Positions 40,511 to 50,109 of a stretch of 64,000 nt of DNA are shown in pieces. Source of the stretch: Caecitellus pseudoparvulus (Eukaryota; Bigyra: Bicosoecida); assembly GCA_965644315.1 (NCBI GenBank), contig CBFFRQ010000031.1, positions 310,001 to 374,000 on the forward strand. The letters are read 5' to 3'. The notes under the pieces are model-generated. The model was not told the DNA's origin, ran no database searches, and was given only the letters and a program-made list of their open reading frames with translations. Position numbers and translations under genes: made by a program. Within the stretch, counting starts at the first letter, position 1. Every line of letters begins with the position of its first letter.

Positions 40511-41074
40511 GGCAGCTCCAGGGTGGTACGCGGAAATTGGACCACCCAAAGCTGGCTGTGCGGTGCAGCGGCTGCAGGGGGCAGCAAGCCTGGTGCAACT
40601 CGTTCAGGTGCAGGGCACAGTTGATCTGCTTCGCTTGTCTCCACTTGCGGCGAGTTTCCGTGCACCCTCTCCCCAGCAGCGCGCCTTCGCGACAGCTCAG
40701 CAGGCGGCGGGTGGTCCACGAGGTGGTTCGTCTGGACCTCCTCACGCGTGCACAGCACTTTCCAGGAGAGGAGAGGAGGGAAGCGGGTTGTTCCTGAGTG
40801 TGGGCTTGAGGCTTGCCACTGCCAACGAGCGGGTTGTGGGGTGGGGCGGCGACTGCGGGACCGCATCAGCCTCGAGAATAAAGAAGGAGGCTCTTGACCA
40901 ACGGCACATTTCACACGCCCCACATGCACAGCGCTGCTGTGACACCCCAAACCCCCACGCATGTGAAGCTTGCTTGGCGCCTGGTGCACTCTGTGTTGCC
41001 GTGCTGCGCTGGCACGGCCACCCGCCCGTGGCCACTGCGCCGCTGCGGCATCAAGTGCAGCAACAGCTGCCGGC
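40511..41074. other. Divergent intergenic region
   Basis: 564 bp between the TPR-like orphan and the p25-alpha/SAM/WW gene. It contains a purine run (GGAGAGGAGAGGAGG near 40763) and ATTTCCGC on the minus strand at 40530-40537, about 20 bp before the orphan ATG. No RNA gene or ORF with recognisable features. Confidence 0.4.
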
Positions 41075-43021
41075 ATGGCAGGCGCAGATGTGCGGCAGCA
41101 CACCAGCGCAGGGGGCAGCTGGCACAACTCCGCTGATGAGGCGCTCATCAAGAGTCTGTTTGAAATTGAGGCTGTACGGTCGGACCGCTCGCTTGGCAGC
41201 TTGCTAGGTGAGGGCAGCCAGGTTGCTGCTGGCCGGGTCAACTTCCGCAAAGCGCCGCCCCTTGCGCGCTGCAGATGGAAAGCGATTCCACAAGCTGCTG
41301 CGGGAGCACTTCGCGGTGTCTCTCGTCGTGGGCAGGATAACGTCAATTTTCAATGGCGTGTGCAAGGCCGTGGGGGGGCCCAACAGTCGGTGCGTCTCAG
41401 CCAACGTCTCGGCGCGGCAGGTCCCGCCAGCACCTGGCTCGCTGGCCGTCGCAGGTACGTGGACTTCCCCGCCTTCATGGGGGCGCTGCGGCAAATCGCC
41501 TGCTTCGAGTTCCCGGACCAAGCACCAGAGGCAGCCATGGACAGCTTGCTGGCCCACGCTCGGCAACTGCGCGCCCAGCATGCCAAAACGCCCAAACGCG
41601 GCTCCCAGCCCCGCCAGGCCCGGAGCCACCCCTTCCAAGCGCGCCACGAAGACGCTGTGGCTGCACTGCTGCATCGCATGCACCTGGTTGAGTGGAGGGA
41701 GGCCCTGCGTGGGCTGGGCGTGCTGCACGCAGTTGACTTGGGCGGCGTGGGCCTGGCAGACCTGCTGCGTTGCGGCATGGACAAGAAGCAGGCCACCAGG
41801 CTGCTGGATGCCGTGGGGGCCTTGGACAGGGCAGGTGCCCTCGTGGCCGCCGACGCACATGAGGCCAGGGCCCAGGCGGCGACGCAGCACCGCAGTGTGG
41901 CGGCGGGTGGCAGTGCCAGCACTGGCAGCTCTGCCACTTCCGAAGCGGGTGAAGAGTTCACGTGGGAAGAGTGCATGCGAGACGATGGCTTCGTGTACTA
42001 CCACAACCATCGCACAGGTGAGAGCAGCTGGGACGACCCGCCTGCAGGGGAGCCTGTGCTGACGCTGGCACGCAAGCAGCGCCAGGTGCGCAGTGCCGCA
42101 CAAGCCAGCACAGGCGGTGAGCTGTACCAGCAACACTGGCCGCGCGGTGAGGAGAGAGGCGGCTGGCGCGATACTTGGCAGAGCGTTGTGCCTGCTGAGC
42201 AGACGGATGATGCAAGTGAAGCGGGAGCAGGGGCCCTGTTCACGCCCGTGCAGCGCCGTGCGGAGGTTCGGCGGCAGCGAGGCTCGTACGCTGACAGCGT
42301 CGCTTCGGGGGCGCCCAGTTTGCCAGCCGAAGAGGTGGGCGCCCATTTGGCGCGAAAGGCGGAGCAGTCCCTGGTCGCTGCCAGCACTGCGCCGGGGCCA
42401 GCGCGCAGTGTTCGGCGGGGGGACATGCTGCGTTTCACTGACGAGGAGTTGGACGAGGCGTTTCGGGACGCCCCTCCCATGACGCGGGAGACAAAGCTGG
42501 CCATAGCCAAGTCCCACGTCTTCAGTTCCACGCGTGTGCGGGGGTATGCCGACCCTCGCCCCGATTTGCGCCCCGTCGAGCTGCAGCACATGCGCGCACC
42601 GGCCGAGCACGCGGCGGAAGTGAACCAGCTGAAGGGGCGAGACCGGGCCTTTGCCGGCTCCCTGCGCAAGTCCCACCACCGCTCCCAGCGCTCCCTGGGA
42701 GGCCTGGCAGGCAGCAAGCGCCCGTGGAACGGCGGCAGCAAGCCCCCCAGTGACGCAGTGCCGAGCTACGCCTATCGCCACGCTGCCGCGACAGAGCAAG
42801 GCAATGTGTTTGACCGCCTGACAGACAGCCGGGGCTTCACGGGGTCCCACCGACACCGTTTCGACGCCAAGGGGCGCGGCCTGGGCCTCAAGGGCCGGGG
42901 CGACGACGTCAGTGACTACGGGAAAGTGGTCCTGAACACGCCTGCGCCGGGGGAGGGGGCTCCGTGGCTGATCGACCCCCCCCGCGGCAGGCTCTCCACC
43001 CCCCGCGGCCAGAAGAAGTGA
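41075..43021 (+). CDS. p25-alpha-like / SAM-like / WW domain protein
   Basis: Model: exons 41075-41207, 41275-41389 and 41455-43021, 604 aa; introns 67 and 65 nt. Residues about 18-110 (ALIKSLFEIEA, GKRFHKLLREHFAVSLVVGR, ITSIFNGVCKAVGG, YVDFPAFMGALRQIA) follow the pattern of p25-alpha/TPPP domains, EF-hand-like folds common in tubulin-associated and ciliary proteins. Residues about 148-208 resemble a SAM domain (ALLHRMHLVEWREAL, LADLLRCGMDKKQATRLL). Residues 252-280 are a clear WW domain with W253, YYHN, W275 and P278. The C-terminal half is basic and disordered. The WW call is firm; the p25-alpha and SAM calls are by pattern. Tandem with trehalase after 106 bp. Confidence 0.75.
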   Translation: MAGADVRQHTSAGGSWHNSADEALIKSLFEIEAVRSDRSLGSLLGEGSQVAAGRVNFRKAPPLARCRWKAIPQAAAGALRGVSRRGQDNVNFQWRVQGRGGAQQSVRLSQRLGAAGPASTWLAGRRRYVDFPAFMGALRQIACFEFPDQAPEAAMDSLLAHARQLRAQHAKTPKRGSQPRQARSHPFQARHEDAVAALLHRMHLVEWREALRGLGVLHAVDLGGVGLADLLRCGMDKKQATRLLDAVGALDRAGALVAADAHEARAQAATQHRSVAAGGSASTGSSATSEAGEEFTWEECMRDDGFVYYHNHRTGESSWDDPPAGEPVLTLARKQRQVRSAAQASTGGELYQQHWPRGEERGGWRDTWQSVVPAEQTDDASEAGAGALFTPVQRRAEVRRQRGSYADSVASGAPSLPAEEVGAHLARKAEQSLVAASTAPGPARSVRRGDMLRFTDEELDEAFRDAPPMTRETKLAIAKSHVFSSTRVRGYADPRPDLRPVELQHMRAPAEHAAEVNQLKGRDRAFAGSLRKSHHRSQRSLGGLAGSKRPWNGGSKPPSDAVPSYAYRHAAATEQGNVFDRLTDSRGFTGSHRHRFDAKGRGLGLKGRGDDVSDYGKVVLNTPAPGEGAPWLIDPPRGRLSTPRGQKK

Positions 43022-43127
43022 CCCGCAGCACGGCAACCCCTGACTCAATACACACAAGCTGCGAGTCTTCTCAGGCGGTAGGCGCAAGCAGTGCCGCCGG
43101 CACTGTTTGCACACTCAGCTGGCTGCC

Positions 43128-45032
43128 ATGTCTGCAGAGGGCGATGGCGCGTCGCTGCTTGGCTCGGATGAGCCCGGCACTGGCTGCTCCTGCCGCAGCC
43201 GGCGGTGCTGGGTGATACGCATCGTCAGCACTGCTCTGGCAGTTATCGCGGCAGTCGCTGTCGGCATCCTCCTCCCACGGTACCTACACGAGGGAGACGG
43301 CAAGGCGGCGCCAGAACCCAGCGCCTTCGAAACCAGCTGCTCACTGTGGTGCTCCAGCCCTCTGCTGAGCGCTGTGGAGCTCCAGGCGGTGTTCAATGAC
43401 AGTAAGACCTTCGTTGACATGCCCCTCTGGTACAACACGTCGGTGGAGGCAACCCTGGACGCATTCAAGGAGTGGGAAGGGAGCCTTGCGGATTTTGTGC
43501 ACGAGAACTTTCAGCCGGCTGGTACGGGGCTGGAGAAGGCCCATTTGGGAGATTGGCAGCCCAGCCCGCCCGCCCTGGCCCTCCAGAATTCCACCTTGCG
43601 AGGATGGGCACATGCCCTGCACGCGCTGTGGAGTGAGCAGTTCGCCCGGCAGGTGTCCAACGACACGCTGGCGCACCCGAGCCTGGGCACCCTGCTGCCG
43701 CTGCCCCACACCATCGTCGTGCCGGGGGGGCGCTTCAGGGAAGTGTACTACTGGGACTCGTACTGGGTCCTGCTGGGCCTCCTGCGCGGCGGCCTGCTGG
43801 ACACCAGTCGGGCCCTCCTGGCCAACATGGCGTGGCAACTGGAGCAGTTCGGCTTCATCCCCAACGGCGCCCGCACGTACTACGCTGCTTCCTCTGCCGC
43901 CCGCAGCCAGCCACCCATGTTCTCAGAGATGGTCCTGGCCGTCGCGCAGGCCACCAATGACAAGGGCATCCTGGCAGCTTACGCCCCTGCCATGGGGGCC
44001 GAGTTGGAGTACTGGTTGAAGGAGCACACTGTGAAGGTTGGGCGCCACACCCTGTTCCGCTACACCACCACAGCGACACAGCCCCGTCCAGAGTCTTTTC
44101 GGGAGGACGCACAGCACGCCCAGGCGGCGGGCTTCCCTTCCCTGGCCGCGGCCGGCTCAGCCGGACTTTTCGCGGAAATCGCCGGCGCTGCCGAGACGGG
44201 CTGGGACTTCTCCTCCCGCTGGCTGCACCCAGCGCCAGAGCCAGGCACCTTCGACTTCACCAACATGCACACGTCATGCGTTCTACCGGCAGACCTGAAC
44301 AGCATCCTGTACCGATACCTGCTGAATGTCGTGTATGCCCTTGACATGCTGGGCGACGATGCGCCAGCCCTGCCGCGCTCACGGGATGCATACGCAGACC
44401 TGGCCGCGCAGCTGGCCACCAGCATCCGGCAGGTGCTGTGGCAGCCAGGTGTGGGTGTGTGGGCAGATGCTGTGAACCCAGCCCATGAGGCGGCAGTGCC
44501 CACGTGTCCTGCCGAGGTGCCAGATGCGACCGCCCTGCAGCTGAGGCGTGGCACAGCAGCTGCCTTTGTGGGCATGTGGGCGGGATGTGGGCGGCGGGCC
44601 CCGCGTGGCCCGTCCACAGCGGCCGTGCCGTGTGTGTGGAACACTGGAAACGCCAGCGAGGTGGGCCTGACCACGGCCACCCTTGTGGGGGGTCCGCTGT
44701 GGCAGGCCAACGGCGTCATGACGTCAGCCGTGTACACGGGGCAGCAGTGGGACGCCCCCTGTGGCTGGGCACCCCTGCAGTGGTGGCTGCACGAAGGCCT
44801 GCTGGCTGGGGGGCAGCCACAGCACGCGCGTGAGCTGGCCCGGCGCTGGCTGGCGACGAACCTGCAGGGGTGGCAGGCAGACGGCGTGATGTACGAGAAG
44901 TACAACGTGACGGGCCCACCAGGGCACAGGTGCAGCGGCGGGGAGTACACGCCGCAGAGCGGCTTTGGCTGGACCAATGGCGTGGCGCTGGACTTCATGG
45001 TGCGGTACAACTTCACCTCCCTCGCGGCGTGA
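43128..45032 (+). CDS. GH37 trehalase, type II membrane-anchored
   Basis: Splits trehalose into two glucose molecules. 634 aa, single exon; ATG at 43128 (the upstream TTG is ignored). A short basic cytosolic tail precedes one transmembrane helix (about 26-49, IVSTALAVIAAVAVGILL), which predicts an outward or lumenal catalytic domain. Both PROSITE-type trehalase signatures are present: PGGRFREVYYWDSYW and QWDAPCGWAPLQWW. The likely catalytic pair is Asp in GWDFSSRW and Glu in YEKYN, with conserved Arg residues nearby. Several NxS/T sites fit a glycosylated ectodomain. AATGCA lies 7-12 nt after the stop. Confidence 0.96.
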   Translation: MSAEGDGASLLGSDEPGTGCSCRSRRCWVIRIVSTALAVIAAVAVGILLPRYLHEGDGKAAPEPSAFETSCSLWCSSPLLSAVELQAVFNDSKTFVDMPLWYNTSVEATLDAFKEWEGSLADFVHENFQPAGTGLEKAHLGDWQPSPPALALQNSTLRGWAHALHALWSEQFARQVSNDTLAHPSLGTLLPLPHTIVVPGGRFREVYYWDSYWVLLGLLRGGLLDTSRALLANMAWQLEQFGFIPNGARTYYAASSAARSQPPMFSEMVLAVAQATNDKGILAAYAPAMGAELEYWLKEHTVKVGRHTLFRYTTTATQPRPESFREDAQHAQAAGFPSLAAAGSAGLFAEIAGAAETGWDFSSRWLHPAPEPGTFDFTNMHTSCVLPADLNSILYRYLLNVVYALDMLGDDAPALPRSRDAYADLAAQLATSIRQVLWQPGVGVWADAVNPAHEAAVPTCPAEVPDATALQLRRGTAAAFVGMWAGCGRRAPRGPSTAAVPCVWNTGNASEVGLTTATLVGGPLWQANGVMTSAVYTGQQWDAPCGWAPLQWWLHEGLLAGGQPQHARELARRWLATNLQGWQADGVMYEKYNVTGPPGHRCSGGEYTPQSGFGWTNGVALDFMVRYNFTSLAA

Positions 45033-45164
45033 GGGCGCAATGCAGCGCTCAGCGCACTTTCTAACAACACACCCACTCCGGTCAGCCACACTGCTCGCTT
45101 GTTGCCTGCGCCTGGCGCCACCCACCGCCGACTGCGCTGCCCGCGGCGTCCGTCCACCTGCAGC

Positions 45165-46320
45165 ATGGAGTTCCTGAACCAGATCAAGCAGCATGAGCTG
45201 TACCAGCAGTTCGATGCGTGGGCTGTGGAGACTGGGGAGCAGATCCTGACCCTGGCCAACCCTGACCTGCCCGCTGCCCAGCGTGCCACGGCTGGCTGGC
45301 CCATGACTGACTTCCGGGAGATGCTCGCATGGGTGGTGGTGTACGGCCTCATCGTCTTCGTCGGCTTGCTGCTGTACAAGAAGCCCAAGAAGGCCGCCAA
45401 GCGGGGCCCCATGCCCTGGAGTGAAGTGTTTGCCAGCTTCCAGTCTGAGCCCATCAAGATCCTGCAGGCTGTGTACAACTTGGTGCAGGTACGGCCGCCT
45501 GCCGCTCACCGCGGAAATTGCAATCCCTGCAGGCTTTCCGACCCCGCACCCTGCTCCCTCACGTCGCAGGTGGTGCTGTGCGGGTGGATGGTGTTCGCTG
45601 CTGCCAAGGTGAGTCGTGCTCTTTACCCCCCTCGTGGCGGCGGCGAGGCGTGCGGCGCCTGTGTGCGCGGCGGCAGCCACTGCCACCGTTGCGCCGCCTG
45701 GCTTTGCAGCTGGCTGGCGTGCCTTCCGCAGAAGCCGCAGGGACAGCACTGCCGCCGCCCCCTCCGCCCACGCACAGGCCGCCATCGACCAAGACTACAA
45801 CCTGGTGTGCAACACCTTCAAGCCTGAGGGCAGTGACGTCACCTTCGTCCTGTACGTGTTCTACCTGAGCAAGATCCTGGACTTCTTCGACACGCTGTTC
45901 ATGGTGCTGCGCGGCAAGTGGGCGCAGTTCTCCTTCCTGCACATCTACCACCACTTCTCCATCTTCTTCGTGTACTGGGTCAACGCCAACGTCGGCTACG
46001 ACGGCGACATCTACTACACCATCATCGCCAACGGCTTCATCCACTGCGTCATGTACTTCTACTACCTGCAGACGACCTTCGGCGCCAAGCCCTGGTGGGC
46101 CAAGCACCTCACCAGCCTGCAGCTGCTGCAGTTCGTCACCATGATGAGCCAGGCCGTGTACATGCTGACGCGCCCCAACGTCGGCTGCGGCTTCCCCCGC
46201 AACGTCATCACCTTCTACTTCTTCTACATCCTCTCCCTCTTCCTGCTCTTCGCCCAGTTCTTCGTGCGCCGCTACATGCAGGGTGACTCCAAGGGCAAGA
46301 ACAAGGTCAAGAAGCAGTGA
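45165..46320 (+). CDS. ELO-family very-long-chain fatty acid elongase (3-ketoacyl-CoA synthase)
   Basis: Condensing enzyme of ER fatty-acid elongation. Model: exons 45165-45488, 45570-45608 (39 nt) and 45778-46320, 301 aa; introns 81 and 169 nt. The histidine box HIYHH, the preceding KILDFFDTLFMVLRGK, and YFYYLQTTFGAKPWWAKHLTSLQLLQF are ELO hallmarks; the HxxHH with FLHIYHH is nearer the PUFA-elongase than the saturated-chain subgroup, but substrate cannot be read from sequence. Multiple hydrophobic helices; the C-terminus GKNKVKKQ is a dilysine-type (KKxx-like) ER retrieval signal. AATGCA lies about 30 nt after the stop. Confidence 0.95.
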
Positions 46321-46486
46321 GGTGCCCTGCACCCCACACTCTCCTCCGGCAATGCATGCGAGTGACCGAGGCTGGACGGCACAGTGGCCTCCCGCTGCCA
46401 ACTTCTAAACCACAGACCGGCCCACCCCACGCCCAGCCCTGCCCAACCTTTGCACGTTCTGCGACTCTTCACAGCTCCGCCACGCC

Positions 46487-46825
46487 ATGGCATCCACAGA
46501 TGCAGCAGTGCGTGGCGACGGGGTGCTGCACGTTTCAACGGCGTTTCAACCCTCTCCCCGCCCCCTTGCGCAGACCCCTGCACCCAGGAAGCAGATCAAG
46601 GAAGTGCTGCCCTCCAATGGACTCGTGCACTCTGAACGGGGGCCGCTGTCAGAGGTGCTGTGCAAGCCAAAGATCATGCCGCTCAAGAGCATGACGCTGG
46701 AGAAGATCGAGAAGTTGGAGGCGGTTGCCAGGACCGCAGCGGCAGCAGGCACAGGCCGGGGCATCGCCACAGCCGTCGCAAGCGCCACTAAGCGCCAGTC
46801 CACTGCTGTGGGCGCCGGGAGATAG
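46487..46825 (+). CDS. BBIP1: BBIP1 (BBSome-interacting protein 10, BBS18) homologue
   Basis: BBIP1 is the smallest BBSome subunit, needed for ciliary cargo traffic. The diagnostic block is VLCKPKIMPLKSMTLEKIEKLE (quoted here in two pieces: VLCKPKIMPLKS and MTLEKIEKLE), almost identical in pattern to human [22 protein letters not shown]. Upstream, KEVLPSNG matches human REVLPKQG. A 66-nt in-frame intron (46508-46573, donor GTGCGT, acceptor GCGCAG) is very likely: spliced, the protein is 90 aa, close to the 92 aa of human BBIP1; unspliced it would be 112 aa. The intron carries a GTTTCA doublet. BBIP1 implies the organism makes cilia. Confidence 0.88.
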   Translation: MASTDAAVRGDGVLHVSTAFQPSPRPLAQTPAPRKQIKEVLPSNGLVHSERGPLSEVLCKPKIMPLKSMTLEKIEKLEAVARTAAAAGTGRGIATAVASATKRQSTAVGAGR

Positions 46826-46854
46826 CCCCTGCGGCTCCCAGTCTGCCCTGGCCT

Positions 46855-46864
46855 GAATGCATTG
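46855..46864. promoter_or_regulatory. GAATGCATTG between convergent BBIP1 and photolyase stops
   Basis: Third clear instance of the element. It sits 29 nt after the BBIP1 stop and just past the photolyase stop on the other strand, so both transcripts carry AATGCA. Confidence 0.5.
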
Positions 46865-46865
46865 T

Positions 46866-49455
46866 CTAGCTCGTCTTCCGCACCTTCAGCGACAGGCGCA
46901 CACCACCACCACTGCCTGCTTGCGCTGGAGCTGGCGCCTCGTCATCCTCGTCGTCGGTCTCATCCAAGGCTGTCGACGCGCTCTGCCGCAGCTTCAGCGT
47001 CACCCTGCCCGCTGCGGCAGCTGCCGCCTGCACGGCCCCCGCCACATCCTCCCCCGAGTCACTGTCCGAGCCGTCCTTGGGCGTCAGGCGGCGCTTGCGA
47101 GACTTGCGATCCGGCTTCACGCCCGTGCCCCGCTCGCGCACGGCCGCCTCCTCCTCAGGCAGCGCCCCCAGCCCCAGCGTGGCGGATTCGCTGAGCACTG
47201 CGGGGGGCGGACACCGCTCGTCAGGCGGCAAGGCCAGGTGTGCGAAGGTCAGGGAGCGCACGGGGCCATGCTGCTGGACGTAGGCAGACACGGAGAACTT
47301 GGACGTGGCGCCGGCGCGGTTCATGTACCGCACCTTGCCAAAGATGGGCCGCTCACGCCAGCCCTGGTCGTGCACTCCACCGATGGCCCAGGCACAGCCC
47401 ACGTACCCGTTGGGGTCCCGGCCATCCAGGGAGTACCGGTCGTTCAGGTAGATGGCGATGCGCAGGGCCTCCTCGGGGGACGGCGTCCACTCCAGGATCT
47501 TCTTGGCCCAGTACATGCGCAGGTGGCCGTGCAGCTTGCCCGTGTGCACCAGCTCCATCTGAGCGGCGTTCCACAGGTCCTCGTGGGTGTCCCCCACTTC
47601 AAATGCCTGCAAGCTGTACACGTGCTCCCGCACGTCGCTGCGGTGCAGGTTCAGGGACTTCTGGGCCCACGTGGGAAACGCCTCAAACGAGTCGTACGTG
47701 CTGGGGTTGTAGTGCACAAAGTTCTCCGCCACCTCTCGCTGCACCACGAGCTCGTCCAGGAACACCTGCGCGCCCGTTGTGCGCTCGGCGACTTTGAGGC
47801 GGAACAGTGCGGAAATTGCCTCCTCCCTGTTCCGCCCCCCCCCTGCCACTGCCAGCGTCTCCAGCACCACCCGCTGCGCAGACAGCTGCCCGAAGTGCAG
47901 GTATGGACTGAGGCAGGACCGGGCGCTGGGGCGGTTGGGATCGCCACAGTGCTCCGCGTACGCAGCCAGTTTGTCGGCCAGGAAACGGCTCAAGGCATCG
48001 GCGGCTGCCCGCTCGCCAGGCAGTGCCCACGTGACCTCAGGCACAGACCAGTCGATGCGCAGTGCCGCAGCAGCAGCGGCCCAGTCCACGCGCCCAGTGA
48101 CACAGGCCGGGGGGGGGGGCGACCCCCCCTCCGCCTGCAAGGCCTCCCCTCCATCTGGCGTGGGCGGCGTGAGCCAAGGCGCCAAACCTGGTGTGACGGT
48201 GGTGCCGGTGGGGGGCACCGCTGGAATGCTCTGTGCCGCCGCAGACCCCCCCTCCCGCACAGCAGCCGCCGAGGGGAGGTCCGTCGCCCCAGACACCACA
48301 GCGCGGGGCACCTCCGCCTCTGCTTCCAGAGGCAGCGGGTGGGCGGTGTGTGGCTGCACGGCGGGGAAGTCCCCGCAGAACTCCAGCAGGGCGTTGTGCA
48401 GCTTGCGCCGGATGGTGCGGGCCGCCGTCTCGGGCTTGCTGCTGGCGCTGGACACGGGGACGAGGTTGTGGGCGTCCACCTCCTCGAACAGCACCTGGGG
48501 CGGCAGCGCCTCCGCCACGCTCTCCTTCCACGCGCGGGACGTGCGCAGGGGGGAGAAGTCCGTGACCAGGGCGCTGGCGCCAATGGCCGCCACGTATGTG
48601 GGCAGCATGGCGGGCGGGTCCCCCAGCAGCAGGCGGAAGGGGATGTGCAGGCGCGCCAGGTCCGCCTCCACCTGCTTCAGGCCCCGCAGCATGAAGCCGT
48701 ACTGCCGGCTGGTGGCGCCCAGGAACACCGGCGCCAGCGCGAACACGACCACCAGAGGCGCAGACTTCTTCATCGCCCGCCGCTGGGCGTGTACCAGGGC
48801 CCAGTTGTCCGCCACTCGCTGGTCCCGCTGCATCCAGTACACCACCGGCCCCTCCGCAGACTTCACGCCCTTCTTCAGGGTGGTGCTGCGAGAGCGCTTC
48901 AGAGGCACGCTGTCGTCGTACGTCCACGGCAGGGCCTCGTACAGGGACGAGCCAGGGGCGGGGCTCGTGGCCAGGCGGCGGTACAGCGCCTTGAAGGGCG
49001 TCTCCTTGGCCAGCGCTCGCCGGTGCTGCGCCTTCACCAAGCTGGTCTCCGAGAAGTACGAGATGACGTCCGTGGCCGCGCCACGGAGGGTGGCGTTGAG
49101 GTGCGGGTTGTTGCGAATGCGCCGGAACAGCAGCAGCAACTTGGAGCCCTGTGGCAGGTGGGTGTGGGGAGGATGTGTGTGTGGCGTGCCAGAGCGAGCC
49201 AAGCCAGAGCCGGCCAGCCCAACTGCAGCGCCACGCCAGCGCCTCACCTCCACGACAACCGATGGAATGCGGTTTGTGCGAAACCACCGCATGAGCTGCA
49301 GGGAGGCCCTGTCATCCTGTGTCGTGGCCGGTGTGCAAAGTGTGAGCGGCGCCCGGCTTGAGCATGGTGCACTGCCGCTGGCGCACCTCACTGCGCAGGG
49401 CCTTGTGCAGCTCCCTGAACTGCAGGCCCACTTCACGAAGCGTGACACAGGCCAT
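46866..49455 (-). CDS. PHR: Class II CPD photolyase with long nuclear-type C-terminal tail
   Basis: Light-driven repair of cyclobutane pyrimidine dimers. Model: exons 49455-49387, 49316-49248 and 49148-46866, 806 aa. Class II hallmarks: YWMQRDQRVADNWAL, LSPYLHFGQLSAQR, ELVVQREVAENFVHYNP, WNAAQMELVHTGKLHGHLRMYWAKKILEW (seen as contiguous blocks), and NDRYSLDGRDPNGYVGCAWAIGG. The N-terminal 130 residues are not part of the core: they may hold a targeting or interaction module and include the two 23-codon exons. About 135 residues after the core are acidic and basic by turns, with an NLS-like DRKSRKRRLTPK and two beta-like phrases GRVTLKLR and VRLSLKVRK near the end. Introns are 99 and 70 nt. 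Confidence 0.93.
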
Positions 49456-50109
49456 GGTGTGAAGGTACACGCCTTGCTCGCCAGATGTCTCGCCAGCCTG
49501 CGTTCCACGTGCGAGCGGCAACGGTGGTGCTGGAAGACGTGAGGGAGAAACTGGGTCTGGCGCAGCCCAACAGCGCACAACACCGTTGCTTGCTCAGGCA
49601 TGCATTCACCAGCACTGCAACTGGCAACAGCACAACAGTGGTCCGGGCGCCTAGGTGTTGGCATTGTGACCAGCCGCCCTGCAGTGCCGGGGAGCCCCCA
49701 TCCCTCCGTAATGACCATCCCCCATGATCCATACAGTGACACAAGACAAATGTTAAAAGACAACCATGTTTCTGACTGATAAGTGCTTCACCATACTTTG
49801 TTTCCCACTTTGCGTCATGCAAGCATTTTGCATTGTACAAGCGTGCAACCAGGCCGGCACCCCTTGAGCTCAAGTTTGATGTGAAAGCCGCTTCTCGCTG
49901 GAGGACTGGACTCCCTCGCAAGGATTCCTTCGCCTGAGCAGTTGTGATAACGCTTGCAGCTATTCCAAGAACTTGTCCCATTCTATGTCCACGTGTTATC
50001 AGTCTGACTCCGTGTCGTCAGAGTGTGAAGCGTCTTCTGGGCTCGTACTACGAGCATGAGTGTTGTACGACTGACGTGCGCGGCACCAGAGAATGCAGCC
50101 TTGTGCAGG
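49456..50109. other. Less GC-rich intergenic stretch, start of compositional island
   Basis: 654 bp, visibly AT-richer than the flanks (especially 49730-49990). A minus-strand frame 49981-49433 begins MGQVLGIAASV with an ATG, 182 aa; it has no recognisable family and runs into the first photolyase exon region, so I do not call it a gene. It could be photolyase 5' UTR, a lineage-specific gene or decayed sequence. Confidence 0.35.

Noticed and set aside
43021-46486. Operon of WW-protein, trehalase, elongase and BBIP1 genes
   Set aside because: Same strand but separated by 100-170 bp with their own AATRCA elements and introns; unrelated functions, so ordinary tandem genes.
49433-49981. 182-codon minus frame starting MGQVLG
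   Set aside because: ATG and a myristoylation-like start are suggestive, but there is no family, it overlaps the photolyase first exon in another frame, and its composition is that of non-coding flank.
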